Positions 37,019 through 45,571 of a stretch of DNA of 64,000 nucleotides are shown here, in pieces. A program made the translations under genes and the position numbers. The stretch is from assembly GCA_040386775.1 (NCBI GenBank), contig JAZKEU010000011.1:45374-109373 (forward strand), in the 5' to 3' direction. The notes under the pieces were generated by a model. It was not told where the DNA came from. It made no database searches and worked only from the letters and a program-made list of their open reading frames with translations. This DNA comes from Bdellovibrionota bacterium (GTDB lineage Bacteria; Bdellovibrionota; Bdellovibrionia; Bdellovibrionales; JAEYZS01). Every line of letters starts with the position of its first letter. Position 1 is the stretch's first letter.

Positions 37019-37516
37019 TTATTTTTCAAAAGCCTTTACGACTTGCTCTGTAATATCCAATTCTTTCTGAGCCCAAAGAACACCGTTCTCTCTTTTTTCT
37101 AAGATCACTGTGTAATTGTCTTTTTTAGCCATGTCTTCGATTACTGTTTGAAGTTTCTTTAAAATTGGCTCTGTCAGTTTTCTCTCTTGATCTTGAATTT
37201 CTTTTTGATTCTTTTGCACTGTCTGTTGGAATTCCATCATGCTGGTTTGGAATTCTTTTTGCTTCTTAGCTCTTACGTCTTCAGAAAGAACCATGGCTTT
37301 TTTCTCAAGCTCTTCACCCATTTTTTTAAGATCCGCTTCTTTGGATTGAAGGCTTTTCTTTCTTTTTTCAAACTCAGCTTCTAGGTCTTTCTTTGCTTTT
37401 TGACCAGCTTTAGTTGTTTGAATTGCTTTTTGCATATCTACGTAACCGATTTTTACATCGGCATTTGCTTTAGCACCAACTAGTGCAACAGCGATGACCG
37501 CTAATAATACTTTCAT
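37019..37516 (-). CDS. skp: OmpH/Skp family periplasmic chaperone
   Basis: A 165-residue protein. The ATG at 37516 is chosen because AAAGGAG lies 7 bases upstream; a start nine codons earlier has none. The signal peptide ends around ANADV (residue 20), followed by the Skp core: VKIGYVDMQKAIQ, a long Lys/Glu/Gln coiled coil (about 35-125) and a short beta end. It holds unfolded outer-membrane proteins for delivery to BamA, its neighbour 42 bases upstream. Length fits the family. Confidence 0.93.
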   Translation of the reverse strand: MKVLLAVIAVALVGAKANADVKIGYVDMQKAIQTTKAGQKAKKDLEAEFEKRKKSLQSKEADLKKMGEELEKKAMVLSEDVRAKKQKEFQTSMMEFQQTVQKNQKEIQDQERKLTEPILKKLQTVIEDMAKKDNYTVILEKRENGVLWAQKELDITEQVVKAFEK

Positions 37517-37557
37517 ATAAATACTCCTTTTTAAGTTAATCATATACTCAAATTTAT

Positions 37558-40002
37558 TTAGAAAGGCGCTCCGATAGAGAATTCAAAGTTGGTTGCTCTA
37601 TCATCATCTCTACGATCGATTGGGAAACCCCATTCAAATCTTAGAGGACCAATTGGCGAGAACCATCTAAATCCAAAACCATAATCACTCAAGAAATCTG
37701 CAGGATTTAAACTGTCTTGAGCATCCCCGATATCGTAGAAAACAACACCTTTAATGCCGGCTTCTGAAATCAATGGAAATTCGATCTCTGTATTGAGGAA
37801 AAGCTGTTGCTCACCACCAAATGGAACATCCTTATTATTGATATCTTTAACTCTCTTACCTACTCTTGAATACTGATAACCTCTTAAGTTATTCGCACCA
37901 CCCAGTAAGAACAATTCCGTATATGGAATCTTGCGACCCTCAGGTGCAGTGATGATTCCGTAAGAAATATTATTTCTCCAGACTAGATCCCAGATTACTT
38001 TCTTATAATATCTAAATGTTGTCGTCGTCAGCGTGTACTCTTTGTCACCGCCAACGCCTGCGTATTCCACGGAAGCATTCGAGTAAATACCATCTGTTGG
38101 TGACAATCTATCATCACGCTTATCGTATTCTATAGTGAATGTGAGAGAGCTTGTTCTACCGTTCACAGTGTCTACTGGATAAATAGTAGCATCTGTCGAA
38201 GGATCCAATTCCACATCTGTAACGTCGTTCTTATATCTTAAGAATCCACGTAAGTATGGCGCAAGCGGGTGACCCAATCTAATTGCGCCACCTTTTTTTG
38301 TTTGTTTGTAAACATCCGTTACTGTTCTTTGAAGTCTATATAAATCACCACCCACGCTCCAATCCGAATCTAAGAAATGTGGTTCCGTGAAGTTCACGTT
38401 GAAGATCGATTCCTTGTCCGAGTATCTCACATCAAATCCAAGTCTTTGACCACGACCGAACAAATTCGATTGTTGAACGTTACCTTGAAAGGTTGTCTTA
38501 GAATAAGAGCTATAGCCCGCACCGATTTGAATGCTGCCCGTATTTCTCTCTGTTACGTTGATCTCAAGGTCCATCACATCGGGATTGTTTTCCGGAGTTT
38601 TTGGATTGAGCGTGATTTCATCGAAGAATCCTAAACGACGAATGTTCGCAAGCGATTCTCTCTTCTTCGTTTCGTTATACAATTCACCTTCGAGGACTTC
38701 TAATTCTCTACGAACAACTTTATCGCGCGTTCTAGAGTTCCCCACCACGTTGAAGTTCCCAAAATAGACTTTGTTCCCTTTTTCGAATCTGAAAATGATA
38801 TCTACTTTACGTTCTTTTTCTCTGACTGTCGTTAACGGAATGATATTTGCGTAAGCGTACCCAAGATCGCCATACTTAGCTTGAAGTTTATTGATATCTT
38901 CTTGAAGAGTTTGTGCTACGAAAGTAGTTTCTTCATCGATCTTGATGGTTTCTGAAAGCTCAATATTGGTGTAAAGAAGATCGCCTTGGAATTCAATATC
39001 CCCGACATCAAATTGCTCACCCTCTTCAATACGAATGGTAATGTAGATTCCTTTTTTATCCGGGCTCACCGTCACTTGAGGTTTTGAAATCTTAACTTGC
39101 ACGTAGCCTTTGTTGAAATATAAGAAGCTTAATATCTGTTGGTCACGATCAAAGATTTCTTGTTTATAGGCGCCAGAACCGCTCATAAAACTAAAAAGAC
39201 CTTGCTCCTTCGTCTGAAGCATATTTTTAAGCTCAGTATCAGATAGTTTTCTGTTGCCGATGAAGTTGATTCTCTTTACTTTTACTTTATCATTTTCTTC
39301 GATATCAAAAACGAGTCTTACACGGTCTTCATCTTTGCCGATTTGCTCAAACTTGTAAGAAACCTTTGCTAAGAAAAAACCTTTGTCCTCATAAAGCTTA
39401 TTTAGTTTTTCTTGAGCCTTTTGAATCGTCGAGATATCTAGAATTTGATAAGGCTTAAGTTCTACTGCTTCTTTAAGGTCCGTCTCTTCGAGCTCATCAT
39501 TCCCACGATAAATGATTTCTACAACGGATGGTTTTTCAACGATTTTATATGTGAGCTTGATGCCCGCGCCCGTATCCTGTCTATCCACTTGAACATCATA
39601 AAAATAGCCGAGCTTAAAGATCGAGGTGATGTCTTCTCTGACAACCTCATCTGAGAATCCATCTCCGATTTTTGATTTCAAACGGTTTAAGATAGCATCT
39701 TTTTCTATCTTCTTATTTCCGACGATAACGATTTCTGAGATTCTACGGCCGCTTGTTACCGGAGTTTTTACGGCTTTAGTTTTTTTAGATACCGTTTTTT
39801 TTGCGGTCGGCTCTTTTGTCGTAACTTTTTCTGTAGGTTTAGTTGTAGCTGGAGCATTGGAAATAGGAGGGGTTGTTGCCGGAGTAGCAGGAGATTCCGC
39901 AGCAGAGTTTTGAGCCCAACTCAAATCAGCTAGTGACAGCGAAAATGACAACAAAGCGATGCTGAAAATAATTGTGGCTTTATAATAGTTGTGTAGTCTC
40001 AT
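37558..40002 (-). CDS. bamA: Outer-membrane assembly factor BamA
   Basis: An 814-residue BamA. After the signal peptide (about 1-30) comes a linker of about 60 residues rich in Ala, Pro, Thr and Lys (residues 31-88), then five POTRA domains (about 90-450) and the 16-strand barrel. The conserved LRGY in loop 6 (GGANNLRGYQYSRVG) and the C-terminal Phe (FSIGAPF) are present. It inserts outer-membrane proteins. It lies between lolD and skp, and its size is normal except for the linker. Confidence 0.97.
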   Translation of the reverse strand: MRLHNYYKATIIFSIALLSFSLSLADLSWAQNSAAESPATPATTPPISNAPATTKPTEKVTTKEPTAKKTVSKKTKAVKTPVTSGRRISEIVIVGNKKIEKDAILNRLKSKIGDGFSDEVVREDITSIFKLGYFYDVQVDRQDTGAGIKLTYKIVEKPSVVEIIYRGNDELEETDLKEAVELKPYQILDISTIQKAQEKLNKLYEDKGFFLAKVSYKFEQIGKDEDRVRLVFDIEENDKVKVKRINFIGNRKLSDTELKNMLQTKEQGLFSFMSGSGAYKQEIFDRDQQILSFLYFNKGYVQVKISKPQVTVSPDKKGIYITIRIEEGEQFDVGDIEFQGDLLYTNIELSETIKIDEETTFVAQTLQEDINKLQAKYGDLGYAYANIIPLTTVREKERKVDIIFRFEKGNKVYFGNFNVVGNSRTRDKVVRRELEVLEGELYNETKKRESLANIRRLGFFDEITLNPKTPENNPDVMDLEINVTERNTGSIQIGAGYSSYSKTTFQGNVQQSNLFGRGQRLGFDVRYSDKESIFNVNFTEPHFLDSDWSVGGDLYRLQRTVTDVYKQTKKGGAIRLGHPLAPYLRGFLRYKNDVTDVELDPSTDATIYPVDTVNGRTSSLTFTIEYDKRDDRLSPTDGIYSNASVEYAGVGGDKEYTLTTTTFRYYKKVIWDLVWRNNISYGIITAPEGRKIPYTELFLLGGANNLRGYQYSRVGKRVKDINNKDVPFGGEQQLFLNTEIEFPLISEAGIKGVVFYDIGDAQDSLNPADFLSDYGFGFRWFSPIGPLRFEWGFPIDRRDDDRATNFEFSIGAPF

Positions 40003-40108
40003 TATATTTTAATTTGCCCTTATAATTCAAAGCGTTAGACTCCCTTGAATCTTTAGATATGTCAACTATGAACAGCTAGACCAATGCTTCTCTATTTGGC
40101 GCGGTCTA

Positions 40109-40807
40109 TCAAATCCATTGACCATCTTTCAGCTGAACTATTTTTGGAAATCTACGAGCGAAATCTCTATCATGACTGACAACTATTAGTGTGAGGCCAA
40201 GTTTTTCTTTTAATTCAAAAAATAATTCCTGAATTTTCAAGCCATTCACAGAATCTAAGTTGCCCGTGGGCTCATCTGCTAATAAAAGCGCAGGGCTCAT
40301 TACAAGTGCGCGCGCTGTCGCAACTCTTTGCTGCTCCCCGCCGCTCATTTCATGAGGATAGTGACTCATTCTGTGGCTCAAGCCTAAAAATGTGAGTAAT
40401 TTTTTAGCAAGATTTTCGCTTTCTTTTTGTGAGAGGCCTGCAATTTGACACGGCATCATAATGTTTTCAAGTGCTGTGAACTCATTCATCAGATGATGGA
40501 ATTGAAAAACAAATCCCATACTTTTATTTCTAAAAGAGCTCAATTCATCATCAGATCTATCGAGTAAAGATTTTCCATCAAAAAATAATGAACCTGATGT
40601 TGGACGATCCAAAGTTCCCAAGATCTGTAGCAGCGTGCTCTTTCCTGCGCCTGAAGAACCCATAATGCACATGGCATCGCCTTTATAAACTTTAAGGTCA
40701 ACGCCCTTAAGAACTTCTAAGCTTCTTCCACCTTGAATGAAAGTTTTCGTTAGGCCCTTGGCCTCCAAAAGAGGAAGTGTACTTGTAGGTTTTAATAATC
40801 TATTCAT
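40109..40807 (-). CDS. lolD: Lipoprotein-releasing ABC transporter ATPase LolD
   Basis: A 232-residue ABC ATPase. Walker [11 protein letters not shown]-loop [20 protein letters not shown], signature MSGGEQQRV, Walker [13 protein letters not shown] and a His-switch VVSHD are all intact; [10 protein letters not shown] is typical of LolD. With LolC it releases lipoproteins from the inner membrane. It overlaps the lolC 3' end by 8 bases. Confidence 0.94.
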   Translation of the reverse strand: MNRLLKPTSTLPLLEAKGLTKTFIQGGRSLEVLKGVDLKVYKGDAMCIMGSSGAGKSTLLQILGTLDRPTSGSLFFDGKSLLDRSDDELSSFRNKSMGFVFQFHHLMNEFTALENIMMPCQIAGLSQKESENLAKKLLTFLGLSHRMSHYPHEMSGGEQQRVATARALVMSPALLLADEPTGNLDSVNGLKIQELFFELKEKLGLTLIVVSHDRDFARRFPKIVQLKDGQWI

Positions 40808-42017
40808 ATTTAAGTCCTTCGACAGGCTTAAGTTTTGCGCCTCTTAATGCAGGCAAAATTGAGGATACAAAACATATCAGCACAGTCACAATAAAAATCG
40901 CACTTAAATCACCAATTCTAATATCGATAGGCAGATGATCAAATTTGTAAACATCACCTGGAACGTCCACGAGATCTGTGTAGCGCACAATCATAGCCAA
41001 AATAATTCCAAATATAATTCCTAAGAATGAACTCACAATTCCCATAAGAGTTCCCTGCAAGACAAAGAGTTGTACCAAGAAACTTGGGGATGCACCCAGA
41101 GTTTTGAGAATAGAAATATCTCCAAATTTTCTTAAGACACTGACAAAAACCGAACTGCTCACATTGAAGCTTGCAACGATCACGATGAATAAGACCACGA
41201 TAAAGATAACTACTTTTTCTAATTCAACTGCCGAGAAGAAATTGTAATTCAATTCTCTCCAGTCTCTGACGCGGTAATCGGCTCCTAACTCCTGAGCAAC
41301 TTTTTTAGAAAGCTTTGGAACTTCGTTAACGTCTTTGAATTTTAAATAGGCGCCAACGTATTCATCGCCAGTTTTTAAAAGGGTTTGTACCGCTTTATCA
41401 GAGGTCAGAATTACTTTTTCATTATAATCGTACTTTCCAAAATCCAAAATTCCAGTCAGCACAAATTTTTGCACAACAGGATTGAAGCTTTGAATTTTTT
41501 CGGTGGAAGGCTTGGGCACAACCACTTGAAAGGTATCGCCCACTTTGATCTTTAATTTTTTTGCGATCTCTTTTCCGACCACCGCTTCATAGAGGTCATC
41601 TTTTTTGCCTATGCTGAATTTTCCTTCGATCACACGTTTATCTGGATGGATGACTCCAAGAGCTGTGGACTTTTGAATTCCGTGGATTACAATTCCTAAA
41701 ATTTCACCTTTGTTAACGATGATTCCCTGAGGACTGATGAAAGGTGTCAGTTTTTGGTATGCCGGGGTGATCTTTTTCATTTTGGCGTCGAGTTCTTCGG
41801 GATCAAAATTCTTTTCACGATAGATCACAAGCATATGGCCCGTGAGATCCGTAATAGAATCTTGAATGAGCTTTTGCACTCCGCTCACCACAGACATTGT
41901 AAGGACAAGGCAGGTCACACCCAAAATCACTCCAAGACTTGATAAGTACACCGTCATTCTCAAAGTTTTATTTTGAGCTTTCATGTATCTTAATAGAATT
42001 TGAAGTTTCAGTTTCAT
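40800..42017 (-). CDS. lolC: Lipoprotein-releasing ABC transporter permease LolC/LolE
   Basis: A 405-residue FtsX-type permease with four membrane helices (about 25-50, 265-290, 315-345 and 375-395) and a large periplasmic domain between the first two. The N-terminus (LRYMKAQNKTLRMTVYLSSLGVILGV) and the C-terminal [19 protein letters not shown] fit LolC/E. One such gene is present, so the complex may be a homodimer (LolF-type), as in many non-enteric bacteria; this is inferred. It starts 10 bases after prfB. Confidence 0.92.
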   Translation of the reverse strand: MKLKLQILLRYMKAQNKTLRMTVYLSSLGVILGVTCLVLTMSVVSGVQKLIQDSITDLTGHMLVIYREKNFDPEELDAKMKKITPAYQKLTPFISPQGIIVNKGEILGIVIHGIQKSTALGVIHPDKRVIEGKFSIGKKDDLYEAVVGKEIAKKLKIKVGDTFQVVVPKPSTEKIQSFNPVVQKFVLTGILDFGKYDYNEKVILTSDKAVQTLLKTGDEYVGAYLKFKDVNEVPKLSKKVAQELGADYRVRDWRELNYNFFSAVELEKVVIFIVVLFIVIVASFNVSSSVFVSVLRKFGDISILKTLGASPSFLVQLFVLQGTLMGIVSSFLGIIFGIILAMIVRYTDLVDVPGDVYKFDHLPIDIRIGDLSAIFIVTVLICFVSSILPALRGAKLKPVEGLKYE

Positions 42018-42027
42018 TCTTAAGCTT

Positions 42028-43162
42028 TCACGACTTTGGTTTGCTATCTATGGTTTTAAGAACTTGAGACTTCAATTGTTCCTCAATAAAAGGCTGGATG
42101 TCACCATCCATTACATCGGCCACCTGACTGGTCTCGTGACCGGTGCGGTGATCCTTGGCCAATTGATACGGGTGCATCACGTAGGACCTGATCTGGCTTC
42201 CCCACTCGTTGGCTTTCTTTACGGAGTTCATTTTGTTTTTCTCTGCTTCTCGCTTTTGCATTTCGAGCTCATAAAGTGCGGCCTTTAACATCTTCATGGC
42301 TTTCTCACGGTTTTGAAGCTGAGATCGCTGATTCTGACACTGAACCACCGCGCCCGTCGGAATGTGCGTCAGTCTTACCGCTGAATCTGTTTTGTTCACG
42401 TGCTGTCCACCAGCACCGCCCGCTCTGTAGGTTTCAATTCTTAAATCTTCAGTTTTAATTTCAATGTTGATATCATCGTCCACTTCGGGCCAAGCAAATA
42501 CCGCGGCAAAGCTTGTGTGTCTGCGAGCATTCGAATCAAATGGACTGATGCGCACAAGTCTATGCACGCCCGCTTCTGCTTTTAAAAAGCCAAAGGCATA
42601 AGGACCTTCAATATGCAGAGTAACAGATTTGATTCCCGCTCCATCACCATCGGTTTGTTCCAAGATATCTGTTTTGAAACCTTGTTTATCCGCGTACATC
42701 AAATACATTCTCATCAGCATCGAGGCCCAATCGCAAGCCTCCGTTCCGCCAGCGCCTGAGTTGATGGATAAGAATGTTGAATTTGCATCCATCGGATCTT
42801 TCAACATCGTTTTGATTTCCATTTCCTTTGAAATTGGAACGAGATTTTGCGCTTCAGTCTTCACTTCATTGTAAGTGTCATCATCACCGGCTTCTACGGC
42901 CATCTCTAACATCACAAGTGCATCTTGGATTCGCTGATCCAAAGCTTTCCAATCACCAACAGTTTTGGTGACGACGCTTTTTTCTTTATTGATTTTTTGA
43001 AGTTCGGAAGGTTTTTCCCAAACGGAAGGATCTTGAGATTTGGCCTCTAGTTCAATGAGGCGTTTTTCTTTAATACTGATTTCAAAGATACCTCCAGAGA
43101 TCTTTATTCTTCTCTGCGAGTTCGTTCAATTGTTTGCGTACTTCATGTGCATCGAATGCCAT
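42028..43162 (-). CDS. prfB: Peptide chain release factor 2 with programmed +1 frameshift
   Basis: RF2 is split over two frames. The first, from the ATG at 43162 (GGAG 6 bases upstream), encodes 26 residues (MAFDAHEVRKQ...DLWRYL) and ends at an in-frame TGA at 43082-43084. After a +1 shift at CTT-T the second frame continues to 42028, giving about 377 residues. The catalytic GGQ is in YRAGGAGGQHVNKTDSAVRL and the stop-recognition SPF in RISPFDSNARRH. This is the standard autoregulatory frameshift: high RF2 favours stopping at UGA. It heads the lolC-lolD operon, with a 10-base gap. Confidence 0.96.
43082..43095 (-). promoter_or_regulatory. prfB programmed frameshift site
   Basis: On the minus strand GGAGG-TAT-CTT-TGA-A is identical in layout to the E. 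coli prfB site (SD-like element, UAU CUU UGA). The internal Shine-Dalgarno and slippery CUU promote a +1 shift at the UGA. Confidence 0.95.
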
Positions 43163-43353
43163 AGCTGTCTCCGTATGGCCTAAGACTGCTCTAATTAAGT
43201 AAGTTTGTCAAAAAAAGTATCTTCATACTCATGTTATTTGATTTCGCCAAATTACGATTTAAAAACATCGAAAAGACGGCTAAAGCAGCTGCATTAAGGA
43301 TTCTTCAAGCTCCTGTACCAAAAAGCGGAATTATTGTTTAAAAACTATTTGAA
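43163..43353. other. Spacer before prfB
   Basis: 190 bases with no supported gene. It includes a plus-strand frame of 36 codons (43231-43341) without a ribosome site, and the prfB leader. No terminator is evident. Confidence 0.4.
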
Positions 43354-43929
43354 CTATTTTAATGCTGCCATCAGTGAATTTTCCAATTCAAGACTTTTTT
43401 GATCTATCTTTTCAATAAGCTTCTTTAAGTCGTTATAAAGAGCCGCACGTTCTTCATCCGAAGAATTTTGCAACACTTTGTAGAATTCACTATCGGGTAG
43501 AGAAGCAATTAAGAATGATCCTGAATAAATAGCCGCAACTCCAGAAAGTACATAAGATACGGCAGCAGAGTAACCAATAAAATCATTTTTATGTCTACTT
43601 ACAGAATATCTAAATGCAATAATGGAAATAATAGCTAATGCAGCGACTCCCACGAAGTGGTTTGGACGAGCTATAAAACCTCCGGTTTTATAGAATTTTT
43701 CAATCAATACGACTTTGTTATTAGCCTTCTCTCTTACATTTTGCAGCTGGCTTAACCGCTTTTGTTTTTCACCCACAGACATGGATTCAATCGGCTTTTC
43801 CATACTTTTACTAAATTCTTCTAAATTTTGGTTCAACTGAGAGCCTGCTATTGCAAAATTATTATTTGCATATGCTAAATTGCCCATCAGCATGGATACT
43901 ACCAGCATTGCACTAAACACTTTTTTCAT
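43354..43929 (-). CDS. Hypothetical inner-membrane protein
   Basis: A 191-residue protein. The ATG at 43929 has GGAG 6 bases before it and gives a signal peptide (MKKVFSAMLVVSMLMGNLAYA). A helical region (about 22-75) precedes two hydrophobic helices (about 84-100 and 115-140) joined by a short basic loop (RYSVSRHKND), then a helical C-terminus. The family is not recognised. It stands alone between prfB and ybeY with AT-rich spacers on both sides. Confidence 0.65.
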   Translation of the reverse strand: MKKVFSAMLVVSMLMGNLAYANNNFAIAGSQLNQNLEEFSKSMEKPIESMSVGEKQKRLSQLQNVREKANNKVVLIEKFYKTGGFIARPNHFVGVAALAIISIIAFRYSVSRHKNDFIGYSAAVSYVLSGVAAIYSGSFLIASLPDSEFYKVLQNSSDEERAALYNDLKKLIEKIDQKSLELENSLMAALK

Positions 43930-43941
43930 AAAAATCTCCAT

Positions 43942-44281
43942 AGATTAAACGTTCAAGATTTGATCTGCATCAATCGGAGTTGCAAATTTGTTGCCAAAAA
44001 TTGCACTTTGACCTGGATACAATTAGGATGCCTGGATTTGACCTGTAAGAATCAATTGATTTTGAATAAAACAAAAATAGTATAAAAAATTCGGCTATTG
44101 GCTATTTAAAGAGATCACCAAGATTAAAACATTTCAGTATAATCAACATATTTATCAGAATGCTAAAACGCATGTAGTGACAATTTTTGTTATGCAGGTT
44201 GGTTTAAGTTGGCGATGTTCTCGCTGATGAATAATATTCACTCTGTGATCAATAGTTCTACTACCTTTTGATTGTTTCAAT
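43942..44281. other. Gene-free AT-rich spacer
   Basis: About 340 bases between the membrane protein and ybeY with no open frame of note, no tRNA-like fold and no clear repeat. Nothing could be assigned. Confidence 0.5.
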
Positions 44282-44728
44282 CTAGGATTTCAAAAGCTTC
44301 TCAAAAAGAATATCTTGAAGATCAAACATAATTTTGGCTTCGCGCTCATTAGTCTCATGGTCATAACCCAATAGGTGCAGAATCCCATGAATTAACATAT
44401 AACCAATTTCATGATTAAGGCTCAACTTATGTTCTTTGGCCTGCTTCTTTAAGACAGGTAAACACAACACAAGTTCTCCTAAAGAACTTTCTTCGATGGG
44501 TTCAAAGCTCAAAATATCAGTATGTTTATTTTTGCCACGAAATTGTGAGTTGAGTTTCTTCATTTTCGCAGAAGTCACAAACACAACGATAAGATCTTTT
44601 TCTAGTTGAGAAATTTTTCGACCAAGAATTTTTTGAGATTTTAAATTCTTAATGACCAGCTTTGTCCAATCCTGAACAAACTTCTTAGGAATTTTATCTT
44701 TAGTGTAATTGATAATTTCAATTTGCAT
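44282..44728 (-). CDS. ybeY: Endoribonuclease YbeY
   Basis: A 148-residue YbeY with the metal-binding HGILHLLGYDHE (H114, H118, H124). It acts in 16S rRNA maturation and ribosome quality control. Usually it directly follows the gene for the PgpH-type HD protein; here the two are about 840 bases apart, separated by a higBA module on the opposite strand. Length is normal. Confidence 0.95.
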   Translation of the reverse strand: MQIEIINYTKDKIPKKFVQDWTKLVIKNLKSQKILGRKISQLEKDLIVVFVTSAKMKKLNSQFRGKNKHTDILSFEPIEESSLGELVLCLPVLKKQAKEHKLSLNHEIGYMLIHGILHLLGYDHETNEREAKIMFDLQDILFEKLLKS

Positions 44729-44954
44729 AATTATTTCTTTTTAATCTTTTCAAAACTGGTATTTCTAGGATGGAACGGTAACTAACTACCAAGAAACCAG
44801 TTCTCGGAACAATATCCGATTTTCGTTATAATTACAAACTCTATGGCAATTAAACCAACTCTTCCATGGCCCGTCTTTTTGCATAATTATCCTAAAAAAC
44901 AATTTTAACATTGAGGATGTCGTAAGGAATAAAAACTCAACTTAAAGTTAATCT

Positions 44955-44983
44955 TTAACACTTACATTCTATTACACTATACC
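44955..44983 (+). promoter_or_regulatory. Promoter of the higBA module
   Basis: TTAACA (44955-44960) and TATACC (44978-44983) are 17 bases apart, a plausible sigma-70 pair. The -10 lies inside the 25-bp palindrome, which fits repression by the antitoxin. Translation of higB starts 27 bases later. Confidence 0.55.
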
Positions 44984-44995
44984 GTATAGTGTAAT
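44971..44995. promoter_or_regulatory. 25-bp palindromic operator of higBA
   Basis: ATTACACTATAC-C-GTATAGTGTAAT has perfect 12-bp arms about one central base. It overlaps the -10 and lies 15 bases before the higB ATG, as expected for the HigA-HigB autoregulatory site. Confidence 0.85.
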
Positions 44996-45009
44996 AGATA
45001 AAGGCTTAT

Positions 45010-45318
45010 ATGATCCGCAGTTTTGAAAATAAGATAGCTAGGGATATTTGGGAAACAGACCAATCCAAATCACTCCCTAGAGAGCTTTGGCTTAGAGCTA
45101 AGGCCCTATTAACTATAATGCACGCGACTTCACAGCTTGATGATTTAATAATTAGAGGGCAACCCCCTAATATTCGCTTGCATAAACTAAAAGGGGATAA
45201 GAAGGACCTCTGGAGTGTTACTATCAAACTCCCTTGGTGCATTACCTTTAAATTTAAAAATGGAGAGTTTTCAAATATAAAAATTGAAAATTATCACAGA
45301 GGATTAAGATATGATTAA
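45010..45318 (+). CDS. higB: HigB-type toxin (mRNA interferase)
   Basis: A 102-residue RelE-superfamily HigB: MIRSFENKIARDIWE at the N-terminus, LHKLKGDKKDLWSVTI and WCITFKFKNGEFSNIKIENYHRGL at the C-terminus, the usual signature. HigB cleaves mRNA on the ribosome. AAAGG precedes the ATG. It comes first in the module and overlaps the antitoxin by 8 bases. The module lies between ybeY and pgpH on the opposite strand, with a palindromic operator upstream. Confidence 0.93.
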   Translation: MIRSFENKIARDIWETDQSKSLPRELWLRAKALLTIMHATSQLDDLIIRGQPPNIRLHKLKGDKKDLWSVTIKLPWCITFKFKNGEFSNIKIENYHRGLRYD

Positions 45319-45571
45319 AAATCCAAAACCAATGCATCCTGGACAAGTTTTAAATGAAGTTTACTTACGCGAGTTAGGATTCAATCAGTCCGAGTTTGCT
45401 TTAAAATGTAAATGCTCACCTAGAAAAATCAATGAAATTGTAAATGGCAAACGCGCAATCTCTCCAGAATTTGCCCTCACTTTAGAAAAAATTCTAGGCA
45501 CAACTGCTGAAATGTGGGTACGAATTCAGGCAGAATACGATCTGTGGCTGGCTCGCCAAAAAGCTGCTTAA
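45311..45571 (+). CDS. higA: HigA-type antitoxin
   Basis: An 86-residue XRE-family antitoxin. MHPGQVLNEVYLRELGFNQSEFALKCKCSPRKINEIVNGKRAIS is the HTH and AEMWVRIQAEYDLW the HigA C-terminal signature. It represses its own operon through the palindrome at 44971-44995 and neutralises HigB. AGAGGA lies 7 bases before the ATG, inside higB. Its stop overlaps the 3' end of pgpH by 4 bases. Confidence 0.93.
   Translation: MIKNPKPMHPGQVLNEVYLRELGFNQSEFALKCKCSPRKINEIVNGKRAISPEFALTLEKILGTTAEMWVRIQAEYDLWLARQKAA

Noticed and set aside
39626..39913. 95-codon plus-strand hydrophobic frame opposite the start of bamA
   Set aside because: It is the antisense of the low-complexity Pro/Thr/Lys linker; the hydrophobic look follows from that composition.
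43231..43341. Plus-strand frame of 36 codons starting MLFDFAKLRF between prfB and the membrane protein
   Set aside because: It has an ATG but no ribosome-binding site, no recognisable family and no supporting neighbours; a frame this short can occur by chance.
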